DNA of 64,000 nt from Ascidiimonas sp046199005 (GCA_046199005.1 CP176050.1:1302001-1366000); one strand, 5' to 3'. Positions 44,401 through 56,100 are shown, counted from the stretch's first letter. Numbers and translations are program-made. Notes: generated from the sequence alone by a model not told the origin.

Positions 44401-44881
44401 AATGGGCCTTGCTGAAATCTTAAGAAGCAAACCTACACAAGTCGGATTCTTTAAGTTAGACTGGAATAGTATGGAGAAATCCTTTAAGACAAGCAAATTC
44501 TCATTATTCGAAGAACTAATTCAGGAAAATGTAGGCTCAAACAGTCTGCTGACACCAGAACAGGCTGAGAATTGGGATGAGCTACTTAGCTTAGATTCAG
44601 CCAAAAGACAAGAGCGTGTTGTAGACTTACTCACCGATGAATTGTCTCAAATATTAAAAATGCCGAAGGATACAATTCCTGCAGATAAAGGAGTGAACTT
44701 TCTGGGAGTGGATTCCATTTTATCAGTACAGCTCATCAGAGCGATCAATGATAAACTGGCAGTTGAACTATCCCCAATGGAATTCACTTCTGGTCCTAAC
44801 TTAAAACAATTAGCAAAGATCATTACTGATAAGATCATGACTTCTGCCAGTGATGAACAAGTATTCGAAAAAATTAATTAA
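38498..44881 (+). CDS. Fully reducing type I PKS: KS-AT-DH-ER-KR-ACP
   Basis: 2127 residues, one complete reducing module. KS (about 5-430) has Cys180 in DTACSSSL, His315 in EAHGTGTPVGDP and His355 in SNIGHLE. AT (535-850) has Ser628 in GHSVGE and the specificity-region motif VPYHSP, which is neither the classic malonyl HAFH nor methylmalonyl YASH motif. DH (895-1165) has His924 in HIVQDKMVFPG and the partner Asp in HPGLLDS. A structural KR half precedes ER (1435-1740, NGSGGVGLAA) and KR (1765-1945, TGGTKGLG, catalytic Tyr in ANYIVAN). ACP Ser2073 is in GVDSIL. All domains look active, so it makes a saturated chain, perhaps iteratively. The FAAL gene follows 15 bases later. Confidence 0.93.
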   Translation: MKKQNKAIAIVGIGCRYPGGASSPEKFWNLLKERKDAIVEVPSDRWDYKKFYDGEEKKAGKTRVMQGGFLEENIKDFDPIFFGIPPVEAESMDPQIRLLLEVTYEALEDSGIKMESLRGSKTGVFVGGFTIDNYLCQASEENRHLVTSHTSLGSPITMLSNRISYNFDLKGPSLSIDTACSSSLVATHYACQSILNGESDMALVGGVNVMLSPQTFVFMSQGQFLSKHGRCKSFDSDAGGYVRGEGAGMVVLKTYEQALKDGDRIYALIDGTGVNQDGQTSGITVPNGDSQMKLMRQVYKESGVDVSNIEYVEAHGTGTPVGDPIEFGAINKVMSENRSAENKLFVGSVKSNIGHLEAGAGVAGLIKTALCLYNNKVPANLHFNNPNPALDYENSILRVPTTMQELSDSNNTYAAINSFGYGGTNAHALLKQYNAPEEKASGELERKDNFIFPLSAKSDTSLKEMVVNYREFIDQHKEQFPEILSNLMHRRSFHSNRLGVFANSVDDLIEKLEAYEEDIMVNGIVKNNAVETNPEIVYVYTGMGPQWWKMGRELMETEPVFLEALEECDRYFKTIAGWSILEELKKPEDESKIKQTNIAQTANFIIQVGLTRLLSHFGVEPDAVVGHSVGEVTSLYVSGALTLEDALLVSYHRSRLQHTTAGTGGMLAVGLSEEELEDILRDFDEVSIAAINSDNAVTLAGEHESLDELASIFEKMKVFNRKLEVEVPYHSPMMDPIKEELLNSLESLQGQKTHIDLYSTVTGEKIDGEEINNMYWWRNVRESVRFAKAFKTLMQDNYKVFIEIGPHPVLKNSMNECAEFNQDFHFLQTLNRKQPEILNFYENLTELFTLGKDLNWNRWVGDLGQLRLPSYAWEKNHYWVESNKSIENRIGSDRNYFLRNEVESPSKVYRAEISNHFFPFLQDHIVQDKMVFPGTGYVAAAIALHKSIKKEDFFGLENIKFHQMLILNDTDVQHLYTSLNPKSNQFEIYNKEEGDDTPWFKRATGKCIIGDFNERPGSIDISALRENMPKEMHKEEVYERLNKAKLSYGPRFAGIDTVYYDENELVAKIKACPEIESEGEQHFIHPGLLDSCFQTMIVFDTENSSSFVPVSIGKLYGYESPGNEFFCHLKLKSFTSDTMIADVVICNEKGEVALKLQDVKCQEIASQNLVSDDFPDNALYQIDWVEEETRTDIDLSNHSDKLYLIVTDDYTNSLPLTSQLTAEALVVQPGTDLRELGENHYEVNLQDVSTVAKLLKDRNVTDLELVYFYDNESNENETPVSTEKYIEIINPLLNLIRYFSEAFPQSMTLNLITRGAQIVEDNDTIKNLETSAFLGLGRLMSSEFANWRIRVVDFDQKEELPISKETWKTALAQMNANKRTFEELAVRDGQVFTRIMRKVNKPEEERVMKTVTFKDTPLEMVAPEFSDLDSIYFREMNRVDPKDNELEILVENTSINFKDYLKVTNKISKDALEGTKSQDDIGLDCAGVVSRIGKNVTRFKVGDRVLAATPGTFQSYVTVDENVVGKCPKIIEENGSHAIVAYLTAIYCLEDIANLKEGEKVLIHNGSGGVGLAAINYAKMVGAEIFTTAGSEEKRDYLRNLGIKHVFNSRDLDFSRKINEITNGEGVDAVLSSLTGETFHQSLAVLAPFGKYLEIGKLNAVDNVLLPMKVFSKNLSFTSIDLDQLGKDKPKEIAKLIDKMHDYIDSGKLAPLPVKMYNPNEISDAFRLMEQGKHIGKVVVNFKDQSIQIEERNDSLFKADATYMITGGTKGLGLEIAGWMLENGAQNLILLSRSGEKDANVKSVIDGLRKKAAAIKVLAVDVADYDGMARIFVELEEHMPPLAGIFHGAMVLDDGFLLDMNDERFAKVLKPKVDGAMNLHKLSKNRNLDFFVMFSSLSSLIGHLGQANYIVANTMLDSFAFFRRCQGLPATTINLGVLGQSGVMSRDENLQKMANDFGIQSFSNEEVLMGLAEILRSKPTQVGFFKLDWNSMEKSFKTSKFSLFEELIQENVGSNSLLTPEQAENWDELLSLDSAKRQERVVDLLTDELSQILKMPKDTIPADKGVNFLGVDSILSVQLIRAINDKLAVELSPMEFTSGPNLKQLAKIITDKIMTSASDEQVFEKIN

Positions 44882-44896
44882 TCCAAGATAAAACTT

Positions 44897-46942
44897 ATGG
44901 AGTCTACGTTGCACGACATATTTTTTGAGAATATAAAGAAAGACAGCACTACTGGAATCACCTTCATAAACGGACGTAATTCCGCAGAGCATTTATCTTA
45001 CAAGAAGCTATATCTGGAGGCGTGCTATAAATTGCACGCCCTTCAGGAAAAAGGTATAAAACGAGGAGACGAATTGGTTTTTCAATTTGAATCGCAAAAG
45101 AACTTTCTTGTAACTTTCTGGGCATGCGTTTTTGGGAAAATTGTGCCTGTACCGCTCTCTTACGTATCGGCATCCGATACGATTACCAAAATATGTAGTG
45201 TATGGGAAAAACTCAATAATCCCTATGTAATTAGCGATAATCCATCGTTAAAAAACGATTTTGAAGGTTTTAAAGATCAAAATTCCTTGTTTGTTGAAAT
45301 TGCTGAGAATTGTCTGGATTTCAACAATCTTGCACTTTCGAAAAGAGCCAAGCCATTGAAGACCGAGCCTTCAGAACTGGTATTTATACAATTTTCTTCG
45401 GGATCCACCGGTACTCCAAAGGGAGTTACGAATACTCAGGAAGCGATTCTCTATAATATCAACAATTATTTGAAACACCTTCAGATTAATGAATCTGATC
45501 GTTTCTTAGCTTGGCTGCCGCTAACACATGATATGGGTATTATTTTCTTTCATTTGCTTCCTTTGCTTATTAATAAACCTCAATTTTTAATGCCGCCTTC
45601 GCTGTTTCTTGCTTATCCTGATATGTGGCTAGAATGTCTTTCAGAACATGAAATCACGATGACAGGTTCTCCAAATTTTGGTTTTAAGCTGGTTCTAGGC
45701 AGCCTAGATCGCATTTCTTTAGAAAGATTATCCTTAAAAAAGTTGAGATATATTATGAATGGTGCCGAACCGGTGTCGGTTGAATTATGTAGAAAATTCA
45801 CAAGAACGTTCGAGCCTTGCGGGCTTGCTTCAGATTGTATAAAGCCGAGTTATGGTTTGGCAGAAGCAGTGTTGGGTGTTTCTATACGTTACTACCATGA
45901 TAAGGATACTCCTGCAGAATACTTTCTCGATAGGGCTCAATTAAATGTTGGAGATAAAGTTCAAATAAGTGCGCAGGATTCCGATAATGCAGCCTCCTTT
46001 GCAAATGTTGGAGAGTTTGCGGGGACAGAGGTTAGAATCGTAGATGAAAATAATAATCCTCTGGAGGAAGGTACCTTGGGCTTTATTAGTCTTAAAAGCC
46101 CGGCGGTTACCAAAGGCTATTACAATGATCCCGAATTAACACAAAAAACAATTAAAGATTCCTGGTTGAATACGGGAGATATTGGTTTTATAAAACAAGA
46201 AGATCTTATTATTACCGGTAGAGCTAAAGAGATGATCGTAATAAATGGGAAGAACTACTTTCCCAATGACCTGGATCGCCTTATAGAAGAACTACCCGAA
46301 ATACACTTCCAACAGGCGTTGACTTGTAACGTTTACAACGACGAAGCGAAGACAGATGAGGTGTTTGTTTTTGTATTATTTAAAGGTGATGTTGATGAGT
46401 TTATTTCTCTTTCAAAGCGTATCAAAAAGCATGTAGGCAACAAAGTAGGAGTAGCCATAAGTAGGATAATTGCAGTAGATAAGATTCATAAATCTACCAG
46501 TGGTAAGCCGCAACGTTACTTAATGAGAGAAAACTTTCTAAAGGGTTTCTATAATGTATTTCTGGAAAAAGTAGAAGCGCGCAAAACACATTTGAAGAGC
46601 GAGCTCAAGAAGCTTACAATGCCTCAGATTGAATTAAAACTCATTGATATTATTCAGGAAATAACCGAATTAAATAACATAAAAGCTACTACTAACTTTT
46701 TCGATTTGGGAATTACATCTATCCAAACCGTTAGAATTAAGTTGGCTATAGAAGATCACTTTTTGACAAAAGTTGATGATGTAATAATGTATAAGTATAC
46801 CAATACAAGAGATTTGGCGCAATATATCGCGTCAGACATTTTAGAAATAGAGTCAAAATCAGAAACTAAGATGTCTTCCCTAAATCTCAGTTCTGCTAAA
46901 TCAAGAATGGGAAAATTACTCAAGTCTTCAATGGCAGAGTAA
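44897..46942 (+). CDS. Fatty acyl-AMP ligase with C-terminal carrier protein domain
   Basis: 681 residues. The adenylation part (about 1-570) has the core QFSSGSTGTPKGV near 165-178 and the FAAL-type segment WLPLTHDMGIIFFHLLPLL instead of an amino-acid pocket. It ends with INGKNYFPNDLDRLIEELP and STSGKPQRY. A carrier protein domain (about 575-650) has the pantetheine site Ser608 in LGITSIQ. FAALs activate fatty acids as AMP esters and load a carrier protein without CoA. The ligase-ACP fusion starts lipopeptide and polyketide assembly lines, and the next protein begins with a KS that could take over the chain. Confidence 0.92.
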   Translation: MESTLHDIFFENIKKDSTTGITFINGRNSAEHLSYKKLYLEACYKLHALQEKGIKRGDELVFQFESQKNFLVTFWACVFGKIVPVPLSYVSASDTITKICSVWEKLNNPYVISDNPSLKNDFEGFKDQNSLFVEIAENCLDFNNLALSKRAKPLKTEPSELVFIQFSSGSTGTPKGVTNTQEAILYNINNYLKHLQINESDRFLAWLPLTHDMGIIFFHLLPLLINKPQFLMPPSLFLAYPDMWLECLSEHEITMTGSPNFGFKLVLGSLDRISLERLSLKKLRYIMNGAEPVSVELCRKFTRTFEPCGLASDCIKPSYGLAEAVLGVSIRYYHDKDTPAEYFLDRAQLNVGDKVQISAQDSDNAASFANVGEFAGTEVRIVDENNNPLEEGTLGFISLKSPAVTKGYYNDPELTQKTIKDSWLNTGDIGFIKQEDLIITGRAKEMIVINGKNYFPNDLDRLIEELPEIHFQQALTCNVYNDEAKTDEVFVFVLFKGDVDEFISLSKRIKKHVGNKVGVAISRIIAVDKIHKSTSGKPQRYLMRENFLKGFYNVFLEKVEARKTHLKSELKKLTMPQIELKLIDIIQEITELNNIKATTNFFDLGITSIQTVRIKLAIEDHFLTKVDDVIMYKYTNTRDLAQYIASDILEIESKSETKMSSLNLSSAKSRMGKLLKSSMAE

Positions 46943-46967
46943 ACATTAAAGTGAAAATAATAGAATA

Positions 46968-46990
46968 GGTTATGATACTAGCATCATACC
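46968..46990 (+). other. Hairpin 3' of the FAAL gene
   Basis: GGT-ATGAT (46968-46976, with T46971 bulged) pairs with ATCAT-ACC (46983-46990) around a 6-base loop. It is 25 bases after the stop codon. The nearest T-run is about 16 bases further on, so it is not a standard terminator. The rest of the 191-base gap to the PKS-NRPS gene has no exact promoter match. Confidence 0.35.
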
Positions 46991-47133
46991 TTGTAAAAGG
47001 CGCATTTTTTTCTGCAAAGATCAATTAAATGCCATCTCCGGTGAACGCCTTTAATAAAGTTTAAGGCATATAATAAAAGCAAGATTTTTTTCAGGTCTAA
47101 TCAGCAGTCGTTAAAAAATTTCAAAAATAGATT

Positions 47134-50100
47134 ATGAACAAGCAAGAATATACAGGTTTAGAAATAGCTGTTGTTGGTATGGCATGTAAATTTCCAGGTG
47201 CTGCAAATATTCATGAATTCTGGGAAAATTTGAAAAAAGGGAAGGAAACCATATCGCGATTTTCAGACGATGAGCTTTTGGCAAATGGATTGCAGGAAGA
47301 AGATTTAGCGAATCCAAATTACGTTAATGCGAAAGGTATTATTGAAGGCGCTGAGTTTTTTGATGCAGCGTTTTTCGGAATTTCTCCACAGGAAGCTAAC
47401 ATTTTAGACCCTCAATTGAGAGTTTTGTTGCAATGTGCTTACAATGCCCTTCAGGATGCTGGTCATGATTTTGAAAAAACCAGAAATAATACCGGAGTAT
47501 TCGTAGGAGCATCTCCCAGCGTTAACTGGCAGCAGCAGTGCTTTCAAACAACAGGTGATCTGCAATCTGAAAGATTTTCTACATTGATCGCCAATGACAA
47601 AGATTTTATTAGTACAAAACTATCCTATCTTCTTAATTTACATGGTCATAGTCATACCATATACACAGCCTGTTCAACGTCGCTGGTAGCTGTAGATATG
47701 GCCTGCCAGAGTTTATTGACAGGTAAATGCGATGTCACTCTTGCAGGAGGCGTATCGATTGCACTTCCGGTTAAGTCAGGCTATTCAGTAGAGGAAGGAA
47801 TGATCATGTCAAAAGATGGACATACCTGTTCTTACGATAAAGATGCCAGTGGTACGATCTGGAGCGATGGAGCTGGGATTGTAGTTTTAAAACGGCTTGA
47901 AGATGCTATAGCAGAGGGAGATGATATATACGCTGTCATCAAAGGCTCTGCGACTAATAATGATGGCAATCGTAAAATTGGGTATACCGCTCCCAGCATT
48001 CAGGGTCAATGCGATGTGATTAGAAAAGCTGTGCAAATGGCAGAAGTGCCGTTGGAGAGCATCGGATACATTGAAGGACATGGTAGCGCTACATTATTAG
48101 GAGATAAAATCGAGATAAATGCGCTTCTGGAAGTTTTTAAAGATCTTCCTGAAAACTATAAGTGTGCGATTGGCAGTGTAAAATCAAATATCGGTCATCT
48201 AAATGTTGCTGCTGGTATTGCAGGTTTTATCAAAGGATGCCTCATGATAAGACATGCGCAAATACCCCCTAGTATCAATTTTAATACTCCTAATTCACAA
48301 CTTACATCCGCTGATTGCTCTTTTATGGTAAACAGTGAGTTAAAAGAATGGGAAAATAATACGTATCCGTTGAGATTGGGTGTGAGCTCTTTTGGTATCG
48401 GAGGTACCAATGCGCACGTCATATTAGAGAAAATAGAGCATACTATCGCAACGACAATTGATGAAAGAGATACACTAATTTGTATTTCTGCTAAAACTCC
48501 GGCAGGAGTAGATCAATATGCAAATGATCTTCTGCAATATGTAGAAAAAAATAAGAATATCGATATTGCTGATATTGCATATACACTTCAAACCAAAAGA
48601 AATCATTTTAAATACAGAAGAGCCATCGTAGCTAAAGATCGCAACGATCTTATTAAAAAACTTAGTGTTGTCAGCGGAGCGAGAGAAGCGAAATCAAACC
48701 GGGTAGCTGTGATGAGTTTTCCTGGTATGGGTGGATATTATCCCACCATGTCAAAAGATCTTTATCTCAAAGAACCCGCGTTTAGAAAAGCGATGGACGA
48801 ATGCCTGTATTTCATCGAAAAAAATACAGGTAAGAATTGTAAGCCTATCATCTTAGGTGAAAAAAACGCAGAAGTTCTTACTGCTTTTCACGTACCCCAA
48901 CTCCTCGTTTTCTCTTATGAATATTCTCTGGCTATTTTATTAAAATCTTGGGGTATCGAACCAGAAACGGTTCTTGGATATAGCCTGGGTGAATATGTAG
49001 CAGCATGTTTATCTGGTGTTTTTGATCTGGAAACAGCTCAGCATTTACTCTCCGAAAGAGGGAGACTAATGAGCCTGTCGAAAGATGGTAAAATGATCGC
49101 CGTACCGCTTTCTGCCAATGAAGCAATGCCTTATCTGAATAAGAAAGTCGTCATAGCAGTAGATAACGGACAGTCTGTAGTACTCTCAGGGAAAAATACC
49201 TATGTAGATCAAGTGAAGAAGAAGTTCCAGAATGATGATATTCTGGTACATGACATTCTCGAAGGTCCTGCTGCCCACAGTCCCGAGATGAATGTGTTGA
49301 AAGAAAATTATGAAAAAACACTGCTACAACACACCCTGAATCCTTCAAATAAACCAATGCTTTCTAATGTAACAGGTGACTGGTGCCAGACAGAATATAG
49401 TTCACCTACTTACTGGCTAAGACATCTGGCAGAAAAAGTAGAGTTTTTTAAGGCACTAAAAGCCTTAGTGGCTAAATATCCTGACGCTATATTTATGGAA
49501 TTAGGTGTTGGAAATTTTATTAACATTCTATTACGTCGTCTGGAAAATCCGGAGTCCCCATTGAGCTTGGTAAACTTGGTTAGAAGTGAAAATCAAAAAA
49601 GTAACGACAAATCAAACCTGTCTGACCACAGTTTCATTTTACAGGCGATAGGAGCATTCTGGGAATTCGGAGGTTCGGTTGATTGGAGCGGCTATCATCA
49701 AGGGCACCAGCGCAAGAAGATTTCTTTACCTGACTATCCTTTTGCGAAAGTACCCTTTAATATTCAAGTAGATGCGATAGGCACAACTCAAAATGCCACC
49801 CTCAAAAGAAATCGAAAGTTAGCCAATTGGTTTTATGTACCTTCCTGGAAACGGGTTCCGTTCAATTATCAAAAGGACAAAAATCAAGAACGTACTATTT
49901 TACTGTTTGATCATAAGAGTTCTGATCTTTTAATTGAAGGGTTGCAACGTAACCATACGGTCATCACGGTTAACTATGCTGAAAAGTATGAGAAAATAAA
50001 CAATGCAGAATATTTACTGGATTACAATAAAAAAGAACAGTTAGTAAACCTTTTTGAAGATCTAGAAGCCCTTGATAAAAGAATTAATACCATTCTCGAT

Positions 50101-53100
50101 ATTACCAGCATAGTAAATGATGAAGAACAAAAGAGTAGTTTAGAGAGAAATGTTGCTATTGTTCAAAGTTTACAACAAACCGTCTTCTTCCATGAAGATA
50201 TAGAGTACCTAACTGTTTCCTGTGGTTTATTTAATATATATGGAACAGAGATATTAGATGCCGCTAAGTCAACCATCATTTCGGCATCTCGGGTAATTCC
50301 TCAGGAAAATCCGAATATTACTACAAGACTTATTGAAATTGATAAAGAGGCTTATATCGATAACCAACCTCTGCTTATGGAGCAATTAGTGAAAGAAGTT
50401 GGTGCAGTAGATAAGGTCGTTAGCCTTAGAAAAAACCAAAGATGGGTGCAATATTTTGAGTCTTACCCAATCAGAAAAAATGAGAGTGATATCTCTGGAT
50501 TAAAACGAGGCGGAACTTACATTATTATCGGTGGTTTAGGAGATGTGGGATACACGATTTCAAATGCGATTTTAGAGAATAACGATTGTAATTTAATTAT
50601 TGTAGGAAGATCTGAAATTAAGGTAAAATCGAGTTTTGACCGAACCGAAGAATCGTTCGCTAACCAAGATGAGAAAGCAAAGAAAATTGCGAGATTTGAC
50701 CGTCTTCATAAAAAGTATAAGAGCGTTTATGCGATGCAGGCAGATGCCGGCTCTTTGGATGAGATGAACGTGCTTGTAAATGAGGTAAAAAACAAGTTTG
50801 GTAGATTAGATGGCATCGTTTACGCTGCAGGGGATGTAGGGGGTATGACATTGGAACTTATTAATAATATAAACGCCCAGGGATTAAACGCACATCTTAG
50901 TTCGAAAAAAACTGGATTGGAAGTATTAAGACAGGTAGTAGCAGAGCACACTGTGGATTTCGCTCTTGTAATTTCATCCCTTTCCTCTTTAATCGGAGGA
51001 ATAGGTATGATTGGCTACGCAGCCATGAATCAATATGTAGATACTATGGTTGCTAATGAGAATGCACGAGGAGGAGCTACCAAATGGTTATCTGTAAATT
51101 TCCCTTATCTCAACAAACAGCAGGAAGGTGATCTTGAAGAAAATTTGGCTTTGTCGGAAGCAGACCAGGAAAGGCTGAAATTTGAAGCCTTATTTGCAAA
51201 AAATAATGATACAGCTAATACAGCTATAAATTATGAAGAAAGTATTCAGCTATTCCAACGAATGTTCTCTTCAGGAAATATAGAACCTCAAATTGCCATA
51301 TGTCCTGTAAATTTCCCGGGTCTTGTTGAAAAACTGCTGAATCCTGCTGTAGCAGCCGATGATATAGAAGATCAAAATACTACTGTGCTGAAACAAAGAC
51401 CTGTGCTCGATGTTCCGTTCGTAGCGCCAACGACTGAGATGGAACAGCGACTTGCAAAAATCTGGGAAGATGTACTAGGATTTGAAGTAGGTCTTGAAGA
51501 TGATTTTTTCCAGCTTGGTGGAGATTCTTTAGGGGTGATAAGACTTGTATCAAATATTCAACGCGAGTTCAATATTTCAATCGAAGTAAAGAAAGTATTC
51601 AAAAATACCAGTTTTAGAAATCAATTAGATCTTATAAAAAATGGAGCGCAATCAAAAGATGTGACGATCCAAAAAGCACCACATAAAGAATACTACGTAC
51701 AATCAGAAGCTCAAAAAGGATTCTTTGTGCTAAATCAAATGAATCCTGATTTGTTAAGTTATAATAATCTCGGCATTCTGGAGCAGGAAGGAACGATCGA
51801 CTATCAGGAGTATGAGGCTATATTTATAGAACTCATACACACACACGACATTCTAAGAACTTCTTTTCATGTCATCAATGACAAAGCTGTGCAAAAAATA
51901 CACGAGAATGTAGATTTTGAGCTTGAGTTATTTGAAGATAGTGATCAAGACCTCGATGCTATTATCGAAAAATTTCATCGGCCTTTTAACCTGGAGGAGC
52001 CACAACTGTTACGTGCTGCAATTTGTAAAAGGGGTGATAAAGAGTATTATATACTCATTGATATACATCATATAATTCTCGATCGATTGACTTTTGGAAT
52101 GATCATGCAGGATTTCGAATCGTTACATCACAAAAGATCCTTATCGCCTGCAAATCTAAAGTATGTTGATTTTGCAGAATGGCAACAAAGTAGGGCTCAC
52201 GAAGAACTATCTGAGGAATCCGAAGCTTTCTGGTTAGATCAATTTGCTTCTATTCCTGACTCTTTACGGTTACCTACAGATCACCAAAGAGGGGAGGTGC
52301 AAAATTTCAATGCCTCTACCGTGAGGTTTGAACTTTCAGAAAAGCAGCATAACAGTCTCTTGAAAATATGTCAGGAAGAAAAAATTACGATGTACACCCT
52401 GATGCTTAGTAACTACTATATATTGTTATCTAAACTCAGCAATCAGGAAGATATAGTGGTTGGAACCACACTTTTAGGTAGACCACACAAAGATCTTGAG
52501 CAGATTTTGGGAGTTTTTGCACATACCCTGCCTATCCGCTGCCAAACAAGTAAAAAGCAAAGTTTTAGAGCATTTCTTCAGGAAGTAAAGAATACAGTTT
52601 TCCAATGTTTCTCAAATGAAGCATATTCCTTTAGCAAACTGGTAGGCAAATTAGACCTCACTCCAGACCTTTATAGGAATCCGTTGTTTGATGTGATGTT
52701 TGAATACTACAACTTTTCTGAATTTAAGTTAGACATACCCAATGCAACCGTCAGGAAAATGCATATGCCTAATATCACTACGGAATTTGATTTTTGTATG
52801 AGGGTTTCAGCTAGGGATAATGGGCGGGATGTTTACGACCTTGACTATCGAACAGATCTTTATGACCGAGAAACGATTGAACGGTTCGTGACTTATTTTA
52901 AAGGAATTATTGATGCCACTATTAATGATCTGGATATTGAGCTTTCTGATATTACATTCTTACCTTCAGAAGAGAAGCAACTGCTTATAAAGGAATTTAA
53001 TAATACCCATTTACCTTATAACGATCATAAAAGTATTGCTTCTTTATTCGAAAAGCAGGTAACTCAAAATCCGGAAGCAATAGCGGCTATTTATGAAGGT

Positions 53101-56100
53101 GAAAGTCTCACATATGCCGAATTAAATATACGGGCCAACCAGGTAGCACATTATTTAATGTCAAAAGGTGTTGTACAGGGTACTACTGTTGGTCTTTTGC
53201 TTCACAGATCGCTGGACATGATTATTGGAATTCTCGGAGTTTTAAAAGCAGGTGGAGGATACCTGCCCTTAGATCCTAGTCTTCCGGAGCAGCGAATTGG
53301 TTATATGTTAGACAAAAGTCGCTCATCTTTTTTACTCACTGAGAACGAATTTGTAGAGCAGTATTCAGCTTACCTTCCGGTGAAATCAATCCATGTTGAA
53401 GCTATTAGGGCACAATCTGTTGAAAATCCTGCCATTGAAATTTTATCAGAAAACATAGCATACTGCATTTTTACCTCAGGCTCCAGTGGTCAGCCAAAAG
53501 GTGTGGTAATGAATCAGAAAAGTGTGGTGAACCTTGTAAAAGGGCTTGAAGATCGCGTTTATCAGGAGTATAATAATAAAAAACTTAAGGTAGCTTTAGT
53601 AGCATCGTTCTCTTTTGATGCTTCGGTACAACAAATTTTTGGAGCGCTTTTACAGGGGCATAGTCTTTATATCGTTCATGATGAAAGCAGAAAAGATGGT
53701 CAAAAACTTCTTAATTTCTACAATGCAAATCGTATAGACGTATCCGATGGAACTCCAACCCATTTACGACTCTTGATAAGTAGTTTAGATCAAAAAAATG
53801 ACTTAGAATATCTGTCTTCGTGGATTCTGGCTGGAGAAACGCTGTCTAAAGATCTGGTGCAGCAACTTGTAAATCATATTGGAAATAAAGTACAACTGTA
53901 TAATTTCTACGGACCTACAGAGGCGTGTGTAGATAGTACTGCGTACAAAATTGCTTATGATCGTTTAAATGATATGAGAACAATCCCTATCGGAAAACCT
54001 TTGCCTAACGAGCGTGTCTATATCACAGATACTAAAGGCAATCTGGTACCTTTAGGAGTCGCAGGTGAACTATGTATTGCAGGTGACGGGCTGGCTCAGC
54101 GTTACATTGGAGATCAGCAAATGACTTCTGAGCGTTTTAGTACAGATCATATTGAATGGGAAGACAGAGTTTATCGCACAGGAGACATGGCCAGATGGCT
54201 ACCGGATGGTAATTTGGAGTTCATTGGAAGAGAGGACGACCAAATAAAACTTAGAGGTTATCGAATTGAACTTCCTGAAATTGAGTATCAGTTAACTACG
54301 CATAAGAAAATTTCTAATAGTGTAGTTTTAGTGAAGGGTAAGGGAGAAGATGATAAGCAACTGGTAGCTTATTATCAATCAAAGGAGTCAATTTCAACTT
54401 CTTCCCTGCGATCTTATCTTAAAGATCGCTTACCGGACTATATGGTGCCTTCTTTCTTTATCCATATGGAATTATTCCCGCTAACAGTAAATGGTAAAAT
54501 CGATAGAAAGTCATTACCCGAGCATGAGATTGTTCGTTACGAAGATTATGTTTCACCAACCACGAAAATTGAGCGCAAATTAGTAGCTCTATGGGCAGAC
54601 ATACTAAAGATTTCTCCGGAAATTATTGGCGTAGAGAGTAGCTTTTTTGATTATGGCGGTGACTCTTTAAGCATGGTATTCCTTAAGAACAGTCTCTTTC
54701 ATGAGTTTGCAATAAAGATTTCTTTGAAAGATATAATTTCCAAGCCTACTATTGCACATCTTGCAAGATTAATTAATAAAGGACAAGCGTTTGAACACAA
54801 AGAACTCAAAATTCCTGTAGTTGAGAAACAGGATTATTACCCATTGTCTCCTTCTCAAAAAAGAATGTATTATCTGTCTCAGTTTGATAGTGATACCATC
54901 GCTTATAACATGCCTCAGGCAACTGTGTTAAAAGGTGCTTTAGATAAGAACAGATTGGAAGAGACCTTTAAAAAGCTCATTGAAAGGCATGAAGTGCTGC
55001 GTACTTCTTTTGAATTTATCGATGGAAAAGTTGTCCAGCGTGTCCTACCTGAAGTAGCATTTTCTATAGCATATTTGGAAAGCGATGACCAAATCGATGC
55101 TGTTATCCGCAATTTCATACGACCGTTTGACCTTTCAGAAGCACCACTACTCAGAGTAGGCGTTGTTGAGAAATCGGTAGAAGAGTCTATACTGATCGTA
55201 GATTGTCATCATATTATTTCTGATGCTATCACAACCAACATTTTGAAAAAAGATTTTAAAACACTTTACGATGGCGAGGAATTAGAGGAGTTGCGAATTC
55301 AATACAAAGATTATGTATGTTGGTTTGAAGAGTACGCACGTAGTGAAGAAATGAAGGCGCATAAGAATTATTGGTTAGAACAATTTGCAGAGCGGCCGGA
55401 AATGCTTGAGCTTCCTTATGATTATCCTAATTATAATATTTCAGATTTTACAGGAGATACCGTAAGCTGTAAGCTCGATAAAGAGAAGACAAAGCATCTA
55501 TCTCATCTGGCACAAGAAGAAAACACAACGCTGTTTGTAGTGCTTTTGAGCATTTATAATATATTATTAAGCAAGCTTAGTAATCAAACAGATATTGTTA
55601 TAGGAAGTTCTGTTTCAGGTCGTAACCATTCAGATTTACAAAACGTAGCCGGAATTTTTATTAATACTCTCGCTTTGCGTAATTGTCCTTCAGGCGACAA
55701 AATGTTTCGCACGTTCGTAAATGAGGTGAGTGAAACCTCATTTAATGCCTTTGAGCATCAGGAATATCCATTTGAAGAGCTTGCACAAAGTATAGGAGCA
55801 ACTGGCGCTTTAAGATCAGATGCATTGTTTAATGTAATGTTTGAGTTCTTTAGCATGTCAGATATTCCCCGATCATTAGCTGATTATGTTGAAGAAAGCT
55901 TCGACTATACAGTAGGTATTTCAAAATTCGACATTTCTTTACGTATTAGTGAAGTAGATGGAGAACTGGAGATCAATTTAGATTACAGAACAAACTTATT
56001 CAAACGAGAAACCATTGAAAAATGGATCGTCTACTTCCTCCAAATCATAGATTCAGTACTAACAAAAGATAATCTTGCTATTAGAGATCTGAGTTTGCTA

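Noticed and set aside
38498..44881. PUFA synthase or heterocyst-glycolipid-type PKS
   Set aside because: There are no tandem ACPs, no chain-length-factor KS and no PfaB/PfaC-like genes. A single ACP and an integral ER point to a type I reducing module.
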